Shown here in pieces: positions 8,889 through 17,098 of a DNA stretch of 64,000 bases. The stretch covers positions 65,037 to 129,036 of the forward strand of contig CAVPPJ010000044.1 in NCBI GenBank assembly GCA_963707065.1, written 5' to 3'. The notes beneath the pieces were generated by a model. It saw nothing but the letters and a program-made list of their open reading frames with translations. It did not search any database and was not told the DNA's origin. Each line of letters starts with the position of its first letter. Within the stretch, counting starts at the first letter, position 1. The stretch is from Palsa-506 sp963707065. GTDB taxonomy: Bacteria > Actinomycetota > Actinomycetes > Streptosporangiales > Streptosporangiaceae. Made by a program: the position numbers and the translations under genes.

Positions 8889-10325
8889 GTGCGATTCCTC
8901 ACTGAGCCGATGCCGCCGTACGACCTGGCCTACAGCGATGTCTTCCTGGTGCCGAACCGCTCGTCGGTCGCCTCCAGGCTGGACGTCACGCTGCGGACCA
9001 GTGATGGCAGCGGCACCACGATTCCCGTCATCACGGCCAACATGACGGCGGTCTCCGGCCGGCGGATGGCGGAGACCATAGCCCGCCGGGGCGGCATCAC
9101 CGTGCTGCCGCAGGACATCCCGGCGGACGTCGTCGCCGACGTGATGACCTGGGTGAAGAGCCGGGATCTGGTGCACGACACCCCGCTGACGCTCGGCCCG
9201 GACGCGACCACCGGCCACGCGCTCAGCCTGCTGCCCAAGCGGGCGCACGGAGCCGTGATCGTGCTGGCGGACGAGCGCCCGGTCGGCGTAGTGACCGAGG
9301 CAGACTGCCAGGGGGTGGACCGCTTCACCCAGCTCAGCCAGGTCATGTCCACCGAACTGCTCACGCTCCCGGCCGGCGCCGACCCGGAGCGCGCGTTCAG
9401 CCTGCTGCACAGCCGCAGGCACCGGCTGGCCCCGGTGATCGACGAGGCCGGCCGCTGCGTGGGCATCATGACCCGCACCGGGGCGCTGCGGGCCACCATG
9501 TACTCCCCCGCCACCGACGCGCACGGCCGCCTGCGGGTCGCCGCCGCGATCGGCATTAACGGCGACGCCGCCGCCAAGGCGAAGCTGCTGGCCGATGCGG
9601 GCGCGGACATGCTGGTCGTGGACACCGCGCACGGCCATCAGGACAAGATGCTTGACGCGCTTCGCGCCGTGCGCAGCGCTGTCTCCTCGGTCCCGCTCGC
9701 CGCGGGCAACGTGGTCACCGCGGCCGGCGTGGCGGATCTCGTCGCCGCCGGGGCTGACATCGTGAAGGTGGGTGTCGGCCCCGGCGCCATGTGCACTACC
9801 CGGATGATGACCGGGGTAGGACGGCCGCAGTTCAGCGCGATCCTGGAGTGCGCGGCGGAGGCACGGCGGCTCGGCGCGCACGTGTGGGCCGACGGCGGGG
9901 TCCGGCATCCGCGGGATGTCGCCCTCGCGCTCGCGGCCGGCGCCTCGAACGTCATGATCGGATCCTGGTTCGCCGGCACCTGCGAGTCGCCGGGCGACGT
10001 GTTCAGGGACTCCGGCGGCCGCCGGTACAAGGAGAGCTTCGGGATGGCGTCGGCGCGCGCGGTGCGGCTGCGGACGGCAGCCGACTCGCCGTTCGACCGG
10101 GCCCGCAAGGAGTTGTTCGAGGAAGGCATCTCCACCTCCCGGATGTACCTGGACGAGCAGCGCCCCGGGGTGGAGGACCTGATCGACACCATCACCGCCG
10201 GGCTGCGCAGCGCATGTGCCTACACGGGCGCGACCAGCCTCGATGAGCTGCACGAACGCGCGGTCATCGGGGTGCAGGGCGCCGCTGGCTATAGTGAGGG
10301 AATGCCGCTGCCCACGGGTTGGTGA
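8889..10325 (+). CDS. guaB1: GuaB1-family IMP dehydrogenase-related protein (GMP reductase type)
   Basis: A 478-residue TIM-barrel enzyme with an inserted CBS pair at about residues 95-200. The barrel motifs are ADMLVVDTAHGH, the phosphate loop GVGPGAMCTTR with the catalytic cysteine, WADGGVRHPRD and YKESFGMASARA. In Mycobacterium smegmatis GuaB1 was shown to be a CBS-containing GMP reductase rather than an IMP dehydrogenase, so purine salvage (GMP to IMP) is the likely role. The gene starts at GTG. Its TGA overlaps the possible GTG start of the carboxypeptidase gene downstream. Confidence 0.9.
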   Translation: MRFLTEPMPPYDLAYSDVFLVPNRSSVASRLDVTLRTSDGSGTTIPVITANMTAVSGRRMAETIARRGGITVLPQDIPADVVADVMTWVKSRDLVHDTPLTLGPDATTGHALSLLPKRAHGAVIVLADERPVGVVTEADCQGVDRFTQLSQVMSTELLTLPAGADPERAFSLLHSRRHRLAPVIDEAGRCVGIMTRTGALRATMYSPATDAHGRLRVAAAIGINGDAAAKAKLLADAGADMLVVDTAHGHQDKMLDALRAVRSAVSSVPLAAGNVVTAAGVADLVAAGADIVKVGVGPGAMCTTRMMTGVGRPQFSAILECAAEARRLGAHVWADGGVRHPRDVALALAAGASNVMIGSWFAGTCESPGDVFRDSGGRRYKESFGMASARAVRLRTAADSPFDRARKELFEEGISTSRMYLDEQRPGVEDLIDTITAGLRSACAYTGATSLDELHERAVIGVQGAAGYSEGMPLPTGW

Positions 10326-11403
10326 TCTGGATGAGCGCGCCGGGTCCTGGCCGCATGACGGCGCTTTCCCTGCTGGCCGCCGGCCTCCTCGGCACCGGAG
10401 TCCAGGGGAGCGGGCTTCCCGCGGCCGGCGCATCTTCGGCCCGGATGCCGCCGGCCGCCTGGACGCTGTCGGCACACCGCACGGTGGCGGCCCGGACGCC
10501 AGCCGCCCGCACGCTAGCGGCCTGGACTACAGCTGCCGGCAAGCCGGCCGCCCGCACCCAGCCCGGCCGGACGCTGGCCGCCCGCACTGCCAGCCGGCCA
10601 CATCACGTGGAGGCGAGGGGCGCCGACCTGATGAACGCGGGCGATGGCCGGCGGCTGTGGAGCCGCAAGCTGAACCGGCGGCGCCCGATGGGCAGCATCA
10701 CGAAGGTGATGACCGCTCTCATCGTGATCCGGGCCGGCCACCTGGGCCGGCACATCAGGATCAGCGGAGCCATCCCGGCCTACATGCGGCGTCATCGCGA
10801 TGCCAGCAGCGCCGGCCTGCGGCCGGCGACGTGCTGACCGTCCGCCAGCTGCTGAACGCCATGCTGCTGCCGTCCGGCTGCGATGCGGCCCTGGCGCTGG
10901 CCAAGGCCTACGGCCCGGGCCGGCGCGCCTTCGTCGGGGAAATGAACGCTACCGCGCAGCGACTGGGCATGCTTCGGACCCGCTTCTCGAATTTCGACGG
11001 GCTGCCCTTGCCGACTGAGCACTCGACTTACTCCACCCCGCGCGACCTGGTCACCCTGGGCCGGGCCGCCATGAAGCTCGCGGCCTTCCGCCGTATCGTG
11101 CACCACCCGTCCCGCCGCCTCGTGGCGACCGCGGCTCACCACGCCTACTTCTGGCGGAACACCAACCTGCTGCTCCGCTCCTATCCCGGTGCCATCGGGA
11201 TCAAGACGGGATCGACGGATGCCGCCGGGTACTGCCTGCTGTTCGAGGCGGCACATCATGGCCGCACGCTGATCGGCGTTGTCCTGCACAGTTCCGGCAC
11301 TAACCCGTTCACTCGCTTCCGGGCCGCCACCAGGCTGCTGAACTGGGGATTCGGTTCCGCCGCTGCGCTGCCGCGGCGGGCGGCCGCAGCCGTCCGCGAC
11401 TAA
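10322..11403 (+). pseudogene. D-alanyl-D-alanine carboxypeptidase (DacA type), frameshifted
   Basis: A serine peptidase of the penicillin-binding family that trims peptidoglycan stem peptides outside the membrane, here split over two frames. The first frame gives a signal peptide, an unusual Ala/Thr/Arg-rich linker and the SxxK site (GSITKVMTAL). The second gives DVLTVRQLLNAMLLPSGCDAA (SxN position, here SGC) and the KTG box (IKTGSTDAAG). The switch falls in the GGCCGGCGAC run at 10821-10830; one extra G would rejoin the frames as GLRPGDVLT. The start is GTG 10322 (GTGA overlap with guaB1) or ATG 10331. It is either a true pseudogene or an assembly error. Confidence 0.85.
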
Positions 11404-11500
11404 CGCGGGCGCGCACCGGACCGCAGCCGCGGTGCCGTGCGCGGGGGCAGAATGCGCTGCCTCGCATCCGCAGGTGCTGCCGTCATCTACCTTGGTGGCC

Positions 11501-12202
11501 ATGGGAGCGAGCGCCGACCTGCTGGGTTACTCCGTACTGCCCGGCGTGCCAAGTCCGAGCGTGCTGCTGGTGGAAGACGACCAGGGCATCGCCACTCAGC
11601 TGGTCCGAGGCCTGATCAGGGGCGGCTACCGGGTGGACCACGTGCTCACCGGGCGCGAGGCGCTGAACTGGGGCGAGCCGGACGTGGTGCTGCTTGACCT
11701 GGGCTTGCCCGACGCCGATGGCGTGCACATCTGCCGGCAGCTGCGCGAGCGGTCGGCCAGTGCGATCATCGTGGTGACGGCCCGCGGCGAGGAGGCCGAG
11801 CGGGTGCTCGCGCTGGACGCCGGCGCCGATGACTACCTGGTCAAGCCCTTCGGCCTGGCCGAGCTCCAGGCGCGGATCCGGGCGGTGCTGCGCCGCATCC
11901 GGCCCGAGGGCGAGGTAGCCAGGCACGGCCCGCTGACCGTCGACATGCGCAGGCGCAAGGTCAGCGTTTCCGGGACTGACATCGCGCTCACGCCGAAGGA
12001 GTTCGACATCCTCGAGTGCCTGGTGGCCGATCCGGGCCGGGTGGTCAGCCGTCAGGAGATCCTGGAGAGCGCCTGGGACCTGCACTGGTACGGCCCCACT
12101 AAGGTGCTCGACGTGCACATGGCGGCGCTGCGCAAGAAGCTGGGCGTGCCCGGCCTGATCGAGACCGTCTATGGGCGCGGTTTCCGGCTCAGCGACACCT
12201 GA
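11501..12202 (+). CDS. OmpR/PhoB family response regulator
   Basis: A 233-residue two-component regulator. The receiver domain has the acidic pair LVEDD, the phospho-acceptor DVVLLDLGLPDADG and the KPF lysine. The C-terminal winged helix carries the OmpR signature (LTPKEFDILECL, KVLDVHMAALRKKLG, ETVYGRGFRL). The ATG at 11501 was chosen; GTG 11546 would start directly before the receiver domain. Its stop overlaps the histidine kinase start (TGATG), so the two are co-translated. Given the layout, the redox operon downstream is the most likely target. Confidence 0.92.
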   Translation: MGASADLLGYSVLPGVPSPSVLLVEDDQGIATQLVRGLIRGGYRVDHVLTGREALNWGEPDVVLLDLGLPDADGVHICRQLRERSASAIIVVTARGEEAERVLALDAGADDYLVKPFGLAELQARIRAVLRRIRPEGEVARHGPLTVDMRRRKVSVSGTDIALTPKEFDILECLVADPGRVVSRQEILESAWDLHWYGPTKVLDVHMAALRKKLGVPGLIETVYGRGFRLSDT

Positions 12203-13572
12203 TGACCCGCCGGATCGTGCTGGCGATCCTTGCCCTGATCTGCGCCCTGCTGGGCACGGTGGTCATCCCGCTCGGACTGATCACGGCCGAGCACGACCGC
12301 CAGGATTTCCGGAGCCAGGCCGCCAGCACGGCGCGGTCGCTGGCCAGCGTGGCCGAGGAGAAGGTCGGCGATCGCGAAGGCGGCAGAAAGCTGGCCGCCA
12401 CCATCGCGCAGCTCCGCGACAGCGGCGACCAGGTCGCCGTCTACCGCGACACGGGCAGCCGGATCGCGGGAACAGGCCCGCCCGTGGCGCCCGGCTCGAT
12501 CCGTCAGGTACTGGCCGGCGAGCCGACCGTCGCTCGCCCGGCTGGCAGCAGCCTGCTTGTCCTCACCCCGGTCCGCAGGGACGAAGGCAACGGGGTCATC
12601 GGGGTAGTGGCCCTGTTCCGCCCGACCGGGCCGCTGAACCACCGGCTCGCCACCCTGTGGGCCTGGCTCGGCGCGGTATCGGCCGCCGGTCTCGCGGTCG
12701 GCGCCCTGGTCGCGATCGCGCTCGCGCGCTGGGTGAGCCGCCCGCTGAGCGACCTGGAAGCCACCGCGCGGCAGCTCGGCGACGGCGCGCTGGATACCCG
12801 GTCGGCCCTGAACAGCGGCCCGAGTGAGGTTCGCAAGCTGGCCGCCAACTTCAACACCATGGCCGGGCGCCTTGAGGCGCTGGTGCACGGGCACCGCGCG
12901 ATGATGGCCGACGTGTCCCACCAGCTCCGCACCCCGCTGACCGCGCTGCGGCTCCGCCTCGACCTGCTCGCCCAGGACGCGGACCAGCAGGTGGCCGATG
13001 AGATCGCCGGCGCGCAGGTGGAGATCGCCCGGCTGTCCCGGCTGGTCGACGGGCTGCTCGCGGTTGCCCGCGCCGAGAATGTCGTCACCAGGCCGGTGTC
13101 GGTCGCGGTGGACGGCGTGATCCGCGACCGGACCGCCGCATGGCGGCCGGCCGCCGAGGAACGCGGCATCGAGGTCATCGCGGGCTGCCCGGGCCCGGTC
13201 CGCGCCAGCCTCGGTGACGGGCACCTCGAGCAGATCCTGGATAACCTGCTGGCCAACGCCATCGACGCCGTCCCGCCCGGCGGTCACGTCCGGGTCCGCA
13301 GCACCGCCACCGGGCCGGTGACCTCGATCGTGGTCGAAGACGACGGGCCCGGGATGAGCGAGCCAGAGCGCAGGGCCGCGTTTCGCAGGTTTTTCAGCGC
13401 CACGCCCGGCGGCTCCGGCCTCGGCCTGGCCATCGTGCACCGCCTGGTGACCTCCAACGGAGGTCAGGCGGATCTGTCGGACACGCCAGGCGGCGGGCTC
13501 ACCGTCACGCTGCAGGTGCCGGGCGGCCAGCAAGACCGCGGTACCCGGCGGGCGACAGCGAAATCATCCTGA
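12202..13572 (+). CDS. sensor histidine kinase
   Basis: A 456-residue membrane kinase paired with the response regulator upstream. Two membrane segments (about residues 5-28 and 152-175) flank an extracellular sensor of about 120 residues. HAMP follows (ARWVSRPLSDLEATARQL), then HisKA with the phosphorylated histidine in DVSHQLRTPLTALR. The HATPase domain has the N box NLLANAIDA and the G boxes DDGPGM and GGSGLGLAIV. The signal sensed is unknown. It ends about 130 bp before the redox operon. Confidence 0.92.
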   Translation: MTRRIVLAILALICALLGTVVIPLGLITAEHDRQDFRSQAASTARSLASVAEEKVGDREGGRKLAATIAQLRDSGDQVAVYRDTGSRIAGTGPPVAPGSIRQVLAGEPTVARPAGSSLLVLTPVRRDEGNGVIGVVALFRPTGPLNHRLATLWAWLGAVSAAGLAVGALVAIALARWVSRPLSDLEATARQLGDGALDTRSALNSGPSEVRKLAANFNTMAGRLEALVHGHRAMMADVSHQLRTPLTALRLRLDLLAQDADQQVADEIAGAQVEIARLSRLVDGLLAVARAENVVTRPVSVAVDGVIRDRTAAWRPAAEERGIEVIAGCPGPVRASLGDGHLEQILDNLLANAIDAVPPGGHVRVRSTATGPVTSIVVEDDGPGMSEPERRAAFRRFFSATPGGSGLGLAIVHRLVTSNGGQADLSDTPGGGLTVTLQVPGGQQDRGTRRATAKSS

Positions 13573-13593
13573 GGCGGCCGCAGCCTTTACCGG

Positions 13594-13612
13594 TTCTGAA
13601 CATTTCCTGAAC
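13594..13612 (+). promoter_or_regulatory. candidate OmpR-type direct repeat upstream of the redox operon
   Basis: Two CTGAAC elements (tctgaac at 13595-13601 and cctgaac at 13606-13612) are spaced 11 bp start to start, one helical turn, as is usual for OmpR-family regulators. They lie between the histidine kinase and the first gene of the redox operon. The overlapping CCGGTTC/GAACCGG arms at 13590-13615 could instead form a weak hairpin. Confidence 0.4.
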
Positions 13613-13699
13613 CGGATCCGCGCACCCCGCCGGGCAGGCTGTACGGGCAACGTGTGCCCCCGCTGCGGGGCCGGCCACACCAGAAGGAGCCTCCAGCCT

Positions 13700-14050
13700 A
13701 TGCCGCTGCCCGCAGCTGATGCCGTCAGCAGGCGCGATGAGGCCCTGGCGCGCACGCGCCGGGCGACGCGGTGGATGACCACTGCCGCCATCGCCGCCGC
13801 GGTCGTCCTCAGCAGCGCCTTCGCGCACGCGCTGCCGGGGCATCATGCGGTGGCCCCGGCAACGACGACCTCGCGGCCGGCCGGCAGCCAGGCCCGGGCC
13901 GGCCACGGCCAGGGCACGGCGGGCAGGCAGGCCGGCGCCGGCCGGCGGCACCGGCGGCACCGGAAGCACCATCACCTGCAGCCGCCGGCCCAGCCGCCGT
14001 CACCGCCCCCGCCGAGTTCGCCGCCGCCGGTCGTGTCCGGAGGATCCTGA
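13700..14050 (+). CDS. small membrane-anchored His/Pro-rich protein
   Basis: A 116-residue protein with one hydrophobic segment at about residues 26-45 after a basic N-terminus, so the remainder should lie outside the membrane. The tail is low in complexity: Gly/Ala/Arg-rich, then a His/Arg cluster (RRHRRHRKHHH), then a polyproline run. The ATG at 13700 follows AGAAGGAG by about ten bases. The stop overlaps the next start (TGATG), making it the first gene of the redox operon. The His cluster suggests metal binding beside a ferric-reductase-like protein, but that is inference. No family is recognised. Confidence 0.7.
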   Translation: MPLPAADAVSRRDEALARTRRATRWMTTAAIAAAVVLSSAFAHALPGHHAVAPATTTSRPAGSQARAGHGQGTAGRQAGAGRRHRRHRKHHHLQPPAQPPSPPPPSSPPPVVSGGS

Positions 14051-14757
14051 TGACAGTGCTCTGGTACGCGACCCGCGGCACCGGGGTGGTTGCGCTGCTG
14101 CTGCTGACCGCGGCCGTTGTGCTCGGCGTCGCGGGAACTGCCAGGTTCGAGGCGCCGCGATGGCCGCGGATCATGACCGCCGGCCTGCACCGTCATCTGT
14201 CGCTGCTGGCCGTGGCGTTCGTCGCCGTGCATGTCATGACCACCGTCCTCGATCCCTTTGCGCCGATCGGCTGGGCCGCCGCCGTGGTCCCGTTCATGTC
14301 CAGCTACCGGCCGCTGTGGCTCGGCCTCGGCGCGGTCGCTTTCGACCTGCTCCTTGCCGTGCTGGTCAGCAGCCTGCTGCGGGCGCAGCTCGGCTACCGC
14401 AGCTGGCGGGCGGTGCACTGGCTGTCCTACGCGTGCTGGCCGGTGGCGCTCTGGCACGGGCTGGGCACCGGCACCGACAGCCGCCAGGCGCTGATGCTAG
14501 CGCTGGACGCGGGCTGCGCGACCGCGGTGGCCTGCGTCGTCGGGTGGCGGGTCTCGCTGCTGCCGAGCGGGCGCGGGCGGCGGGCGGCATGCTCGGCTGG
14601 CATCGTCCTGGCGCTGGCGACCGTCGCGTTTGCGGCCCTCGGCCCGCTGCAGCCCGGCTGGGCGCACCGTGCCGGGACGCCGCCCGCGCTGCTGTCGCGG
14701 GCCACCGGGGAGGCCGGCACGGCCGGGAAAGCCGGGGATACCGGTGGCCCGCCATGA
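14050..14757 (+). CDS. ferric-reductase-like transmembrane cytochrome
   Basis: A 235-residue integral membrane protein with about six hydrophobic segments. Histidines are placed as in the ferric-reductase-like transmembrane domain: HRHLSLLAVAFVAVHV in one helix and HWLSYACWPVALWHG in another, consistent with two stacked b hemes carrying electrons across the membrane. There is no flavin or NAD domain, which the next gene appears to provide. Start and stop both overlap their neighbours (TGATG and ATGA). Confidence 0.85.
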   Translation: MTVLWYATRGTGVVALLLLTAAVVLGVAGTARFEAPRWPRIMTAGLHRHLSLLAVAFVAVHVMTTVLDPFAPIGWAAAVVPFMSSYRPLWLGLGAVAFDLLLAVLVSSLLRAQLGYRSWRAVHWLSYACWPVALWHGLGTGTDSRQALMLALDAGCATAVACVVGWRVSLLPSGRGRRAACSAGIVLALATVAFAALGPLQPGWAHRAGTPPALLSRATGEAGTAGKAGDTGGPP

Positions 14758-16090
14758 CCGGGCAGGCGCCCGGGGCTCCGGTGCTGACCGGACGGCCAGC
14801 CGGAACTGCCCGGCTAATGGCCGGCTGGCGGGAGACCAGCCGGCCCGCCGGGCTGAGCGAGCATCTGGACCGGTACGGCCCGCTGCCGCTGCGCGGAAGG
14901 GGCGGCAGGCAGGCGGCACGCGGGCTCGCCGACGCCGTGGCCGATGCCGGGCTGACCGGGCGGGGCGGGGCCGGCTTCCCGACCGGGACCAAGATGCACG
15001 CCGTCGCCGCGCGTGGCGGCACCGCCGTGGTCGTCGCCAACGGCATGGAGAGCGAGCCCGCCAGCAGCAAGGATGAGGCGCTGCTCTCGCTCGCACCGCA
15101 TCTGGCGCTGGACGGCGCCGTGCTCGCGGCGGAGGCCGTCGGGGCGCGGGTGGTGCACCTCTGCATGTCGCGGCTCAGGCCTGGGCTGATCGACAGGGTG
15201 CTGGCCGCCGTCGCCTGCCGGGAGCAAGCCCGGATGGATCCGGTGCCCATCCAGGTACATGCCCTGCCGGACCACTACGTCTCCGGTGAGGAATCGGCTC
15301 TCATCCGGTGGCTGAACGGCGGTGAGGCCAAGCCGGTGCAGGCTCCCCCGCTGCCCTATGAGCGGGGCGTCAGGCGGCTGCCGACGCTGGTGGACAACGT
15401 GGAGACGCTGGCCCACATCGCGCTGATCGCTCGCTACGGGCCCGCCTGGTTCCGGCAGGCCGGGCGGCCGGACGCGACAGGCACGATGCTCGTGACGATC
15501 TCCGGCGCGGTCGACTATCCCGGCGTGCGGGAGATCGAGCTGGGCACCGGAGTCGGCGAGGTGCTGGCCCGCAGCGGCGTCGCGCGGTCAGCCGAGGCTG
15601 TCCTGGTGGGCGGCTACTTCGGCAGCTGGCACGACGCGCGCGGCATTGCCGCGGCCCCGATGAGCGGAAAGGAGCTAAGCCGGCTCGGCGCATCACCAGG
15701 GGCCGGCGTGCTCGTTGCCCTCCCGGCTGCCGCCTGCGGGCTCACCGAGACGGCCCGTGTACTTGCCTACCTCGCCGCGCAGAGCGCCCGGCAATGCGGA
15801 CCGTGCATGTTCGGGCTTGCCTCGATCGCCGGGGACTTCGCCCAGCTCGCGGCAGGCCGGGCCGGTGACGCGCTGCTCGAGCGGCTGGGACGCAGGCTGG
15901 AGATCATCTCCGGACGCGGCGCATGCCGTCACCCGGATGGCGCGATCCGGCTGGCTGCCTCCGCTCTCTGCACGTTCGCCGCCGACGTCAGCGCGCACGC
16001 GCGGCACCAGCCCTGCGCGGCGGCCCGCGGTCATCGCGACACGGCGTGCTGCCGGTCCCCGGCCCGCGCCCGGAAGAGGGCTGGCGGTGA
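14754..16090 (+). CDS. NuoF-like NADH-binding flavo-iron-sulfur protein, probably frameshifted at its 3' end
   Basis: A protein of about 445 residues resembling complex I 51-kDa subunit. GRGGAGFPTGTK (NADH/FMN), ANGMESEPASSKDEAL and HYVSGEESALIRWLNGGE are followed by an SLBB region and the 4Fe-4S ligands QCGPCMFG and GRGACRHPDG. It should oxidise NAD(P)H and feed electrons to the adjacent ferredoxin and cytochromes. In the start frame there is no stop until 17049. Another frame gives HGVLPVPGPRPEEGWR and TGA at 16088-16090, overlapping the ferredoxin GTG (GTGA), as expected for this operon. A one-base loss around 16000-16050 is inferred. Confidence 0.8.
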
Positions 16091-16296
16091 CCATGCGGCT
16101 GCGGCTCGACCCGACCGCCTGTGCCGGGCATGGCCTGTGCGCGGGCCTGCTGCCCGAGCTCATCGAGCTGGACGAATGGGGATACCCGATGCTGCTGGCC
16201 GATACCGTGCCGGCCGGCCTGCTCCCGCATGCGCGCCGGGCGCGGGACAGCTGCCCGACGCTGGCGCTCCGGCTGCTCAAGGTCCCGCGACGATGA
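16087..16296 (+). CDS. ferredoxin, [3Fe-4S] type
   Basis: A 69-residue electron carrier. The cysteine pattern CAGHGLC followed by SCPTLAL is that of the small [3Fe-4S] ferredoxins that often serve cytochrome P450s in actinomycetes. Here the neighbours point to transfer between the NuoF-like protein and the membrane cytochromes. The start is GTG 16087 or ATG 16093. The ATGA overlap at the 3' end couples it to the next membrane protein. Confidence 0.88.
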   Translation: MTMRLRLDPTACAGHGLCAGLLPELIELDEWGYPMLLADTVPAGLLPHARRARDSCPTLALRLLKVPRR

Positions 16297-17051
16297 GCCA
16301 GCAGCAGGCAGCCGGCACCATGACGGCACGGCACCGGCGCCGCCGCGGGGGCACCGGCGACGTGGCCGGCCGCGCTGGCGGCGCCGAGGGCAACGAGCGG
16401 CTGACCGCGATGACGGGAGCCGTGCTGCTGGTGCTGTTCGCCGCGGAGGGCATCACGATCGCGGCCGTGCACAAGCTGCTGACGCTGCATTTCTTCATCG
16501 GCATGCTGTTGGCCGGGCCGGTGCTGCTGAAGATCGGGTCGACCGGCTACCGCTTCGCGCGCTACTACACCGGCGCCCCGCCTTACGTGCGGAAGGGACC
16601 GCCCGCCCCGCTGCTGCGGCTGCTCGGGCCGGTGGTCGTGCTGACGTCCTGCGGCGTGATCGGCAGCGGAGTCGCGCTGGCCTTCGCCGGCCCGGGCAAC
16701 GGCCCGTGGCTGGTCGCGCACAAGGCGCTGTTCGTGCTCTGGTTCGGCGCCATGACGATCCACGTGCTCGCCTATGCGCCACGGCTGGCCCGGCTGGCCT
16801 GGCGCGTCACGGCAGGCGACCGTCAGCGCGGCACCGCAGACGGGCAACGGCATGCCACCGCAGGCGGCCGCGGGCGCGGCGTTGCGGCCAGGAACGACAC
16901 CGGCGCCGCGACGGTGGACGGCGCCGCGGCGCGCTGGCTGCTGCTCGCCGCCGCGCTGGCCGCCGGCCTGATCCTGGCCGCGCTCACCCTCCAGCTGACC
17001 GGCCGCTGGCAGGTCAGTGCCGTTGCGGCCGTCGTACTGCCCGTTTCCTGA
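16293..17051 (+). CDS. cytochrome b-like integral membrane protein
   Basis: A 252-residue polytopic protein, last gene of the redox operon. It has about five hydrophobic segments. Histidines occur in LTLHFFIGMLLAGPVLL and in AHKALFVLWFGAMTIHVL, positions that fit b-type heme ligation as in cytochrome b561/DUF4405-like families. A basic, Gly-rich loop (about 180-215) precedes the last helix. The frame matches the NuoF-like gene, so the two would fuse into one 765-residue frame if the upstream frameshift is ignored. Confidence 0.75.
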   Translation: MSQQQAAGTMTARHRRRRGGTGDVAGRAGGAEGNERLTAMTGAVLLVLFAAEGITIAAVHKLLTLHFFIGMLLAGPVLLKIGSTGYRFARYYTGAPPYVRKGPPAPLLRLLGPVVVLTSCGVIGSGVALAFAGPGNGPWLVAHKALFVLWFGAMTIHVLAYAPRLARLAWRVTAGDRQRGTADGQRHATAGGRGRGVAARNDTGAATVDGAAARWLLLAAALAAGLILAALTLQLTGRWQVSAVAAVVLPVS

Positions 17052-17098
17052 CCGGCCACCGGCCATGGCGGCGGCGTCGGCGCCAGGAAGCGCACGGG

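Noticed and set aside
8400..10475. A 691-codon open frame on the minus strand opposite guaB1
   Set aside because: It is the complement of a clearly conserved gene; low-complexity Arg/Gly/Pro composition and no ribosome site. Similar long antisense frames at 20306-22132, 35033-36607, 47520-49160 and 51457-53217 were rejected for the same reason.
13590..13615. Terminator after the histidine kinase gene (CCGGTTC/GAACCGG)
   Set aside because: The stem is only 7 bp with a 12-base loop and no T run; the CTGAAC direct repeat is a more convincing reading, although both remain possible.
14754..17051. A single NuoF-cytochrome fusion protein
   Set aside because: The middle segment codes for a ferredoxin in another frame and a standard GTGA junction is present in a third frame, so a frameshift is the better explanation.
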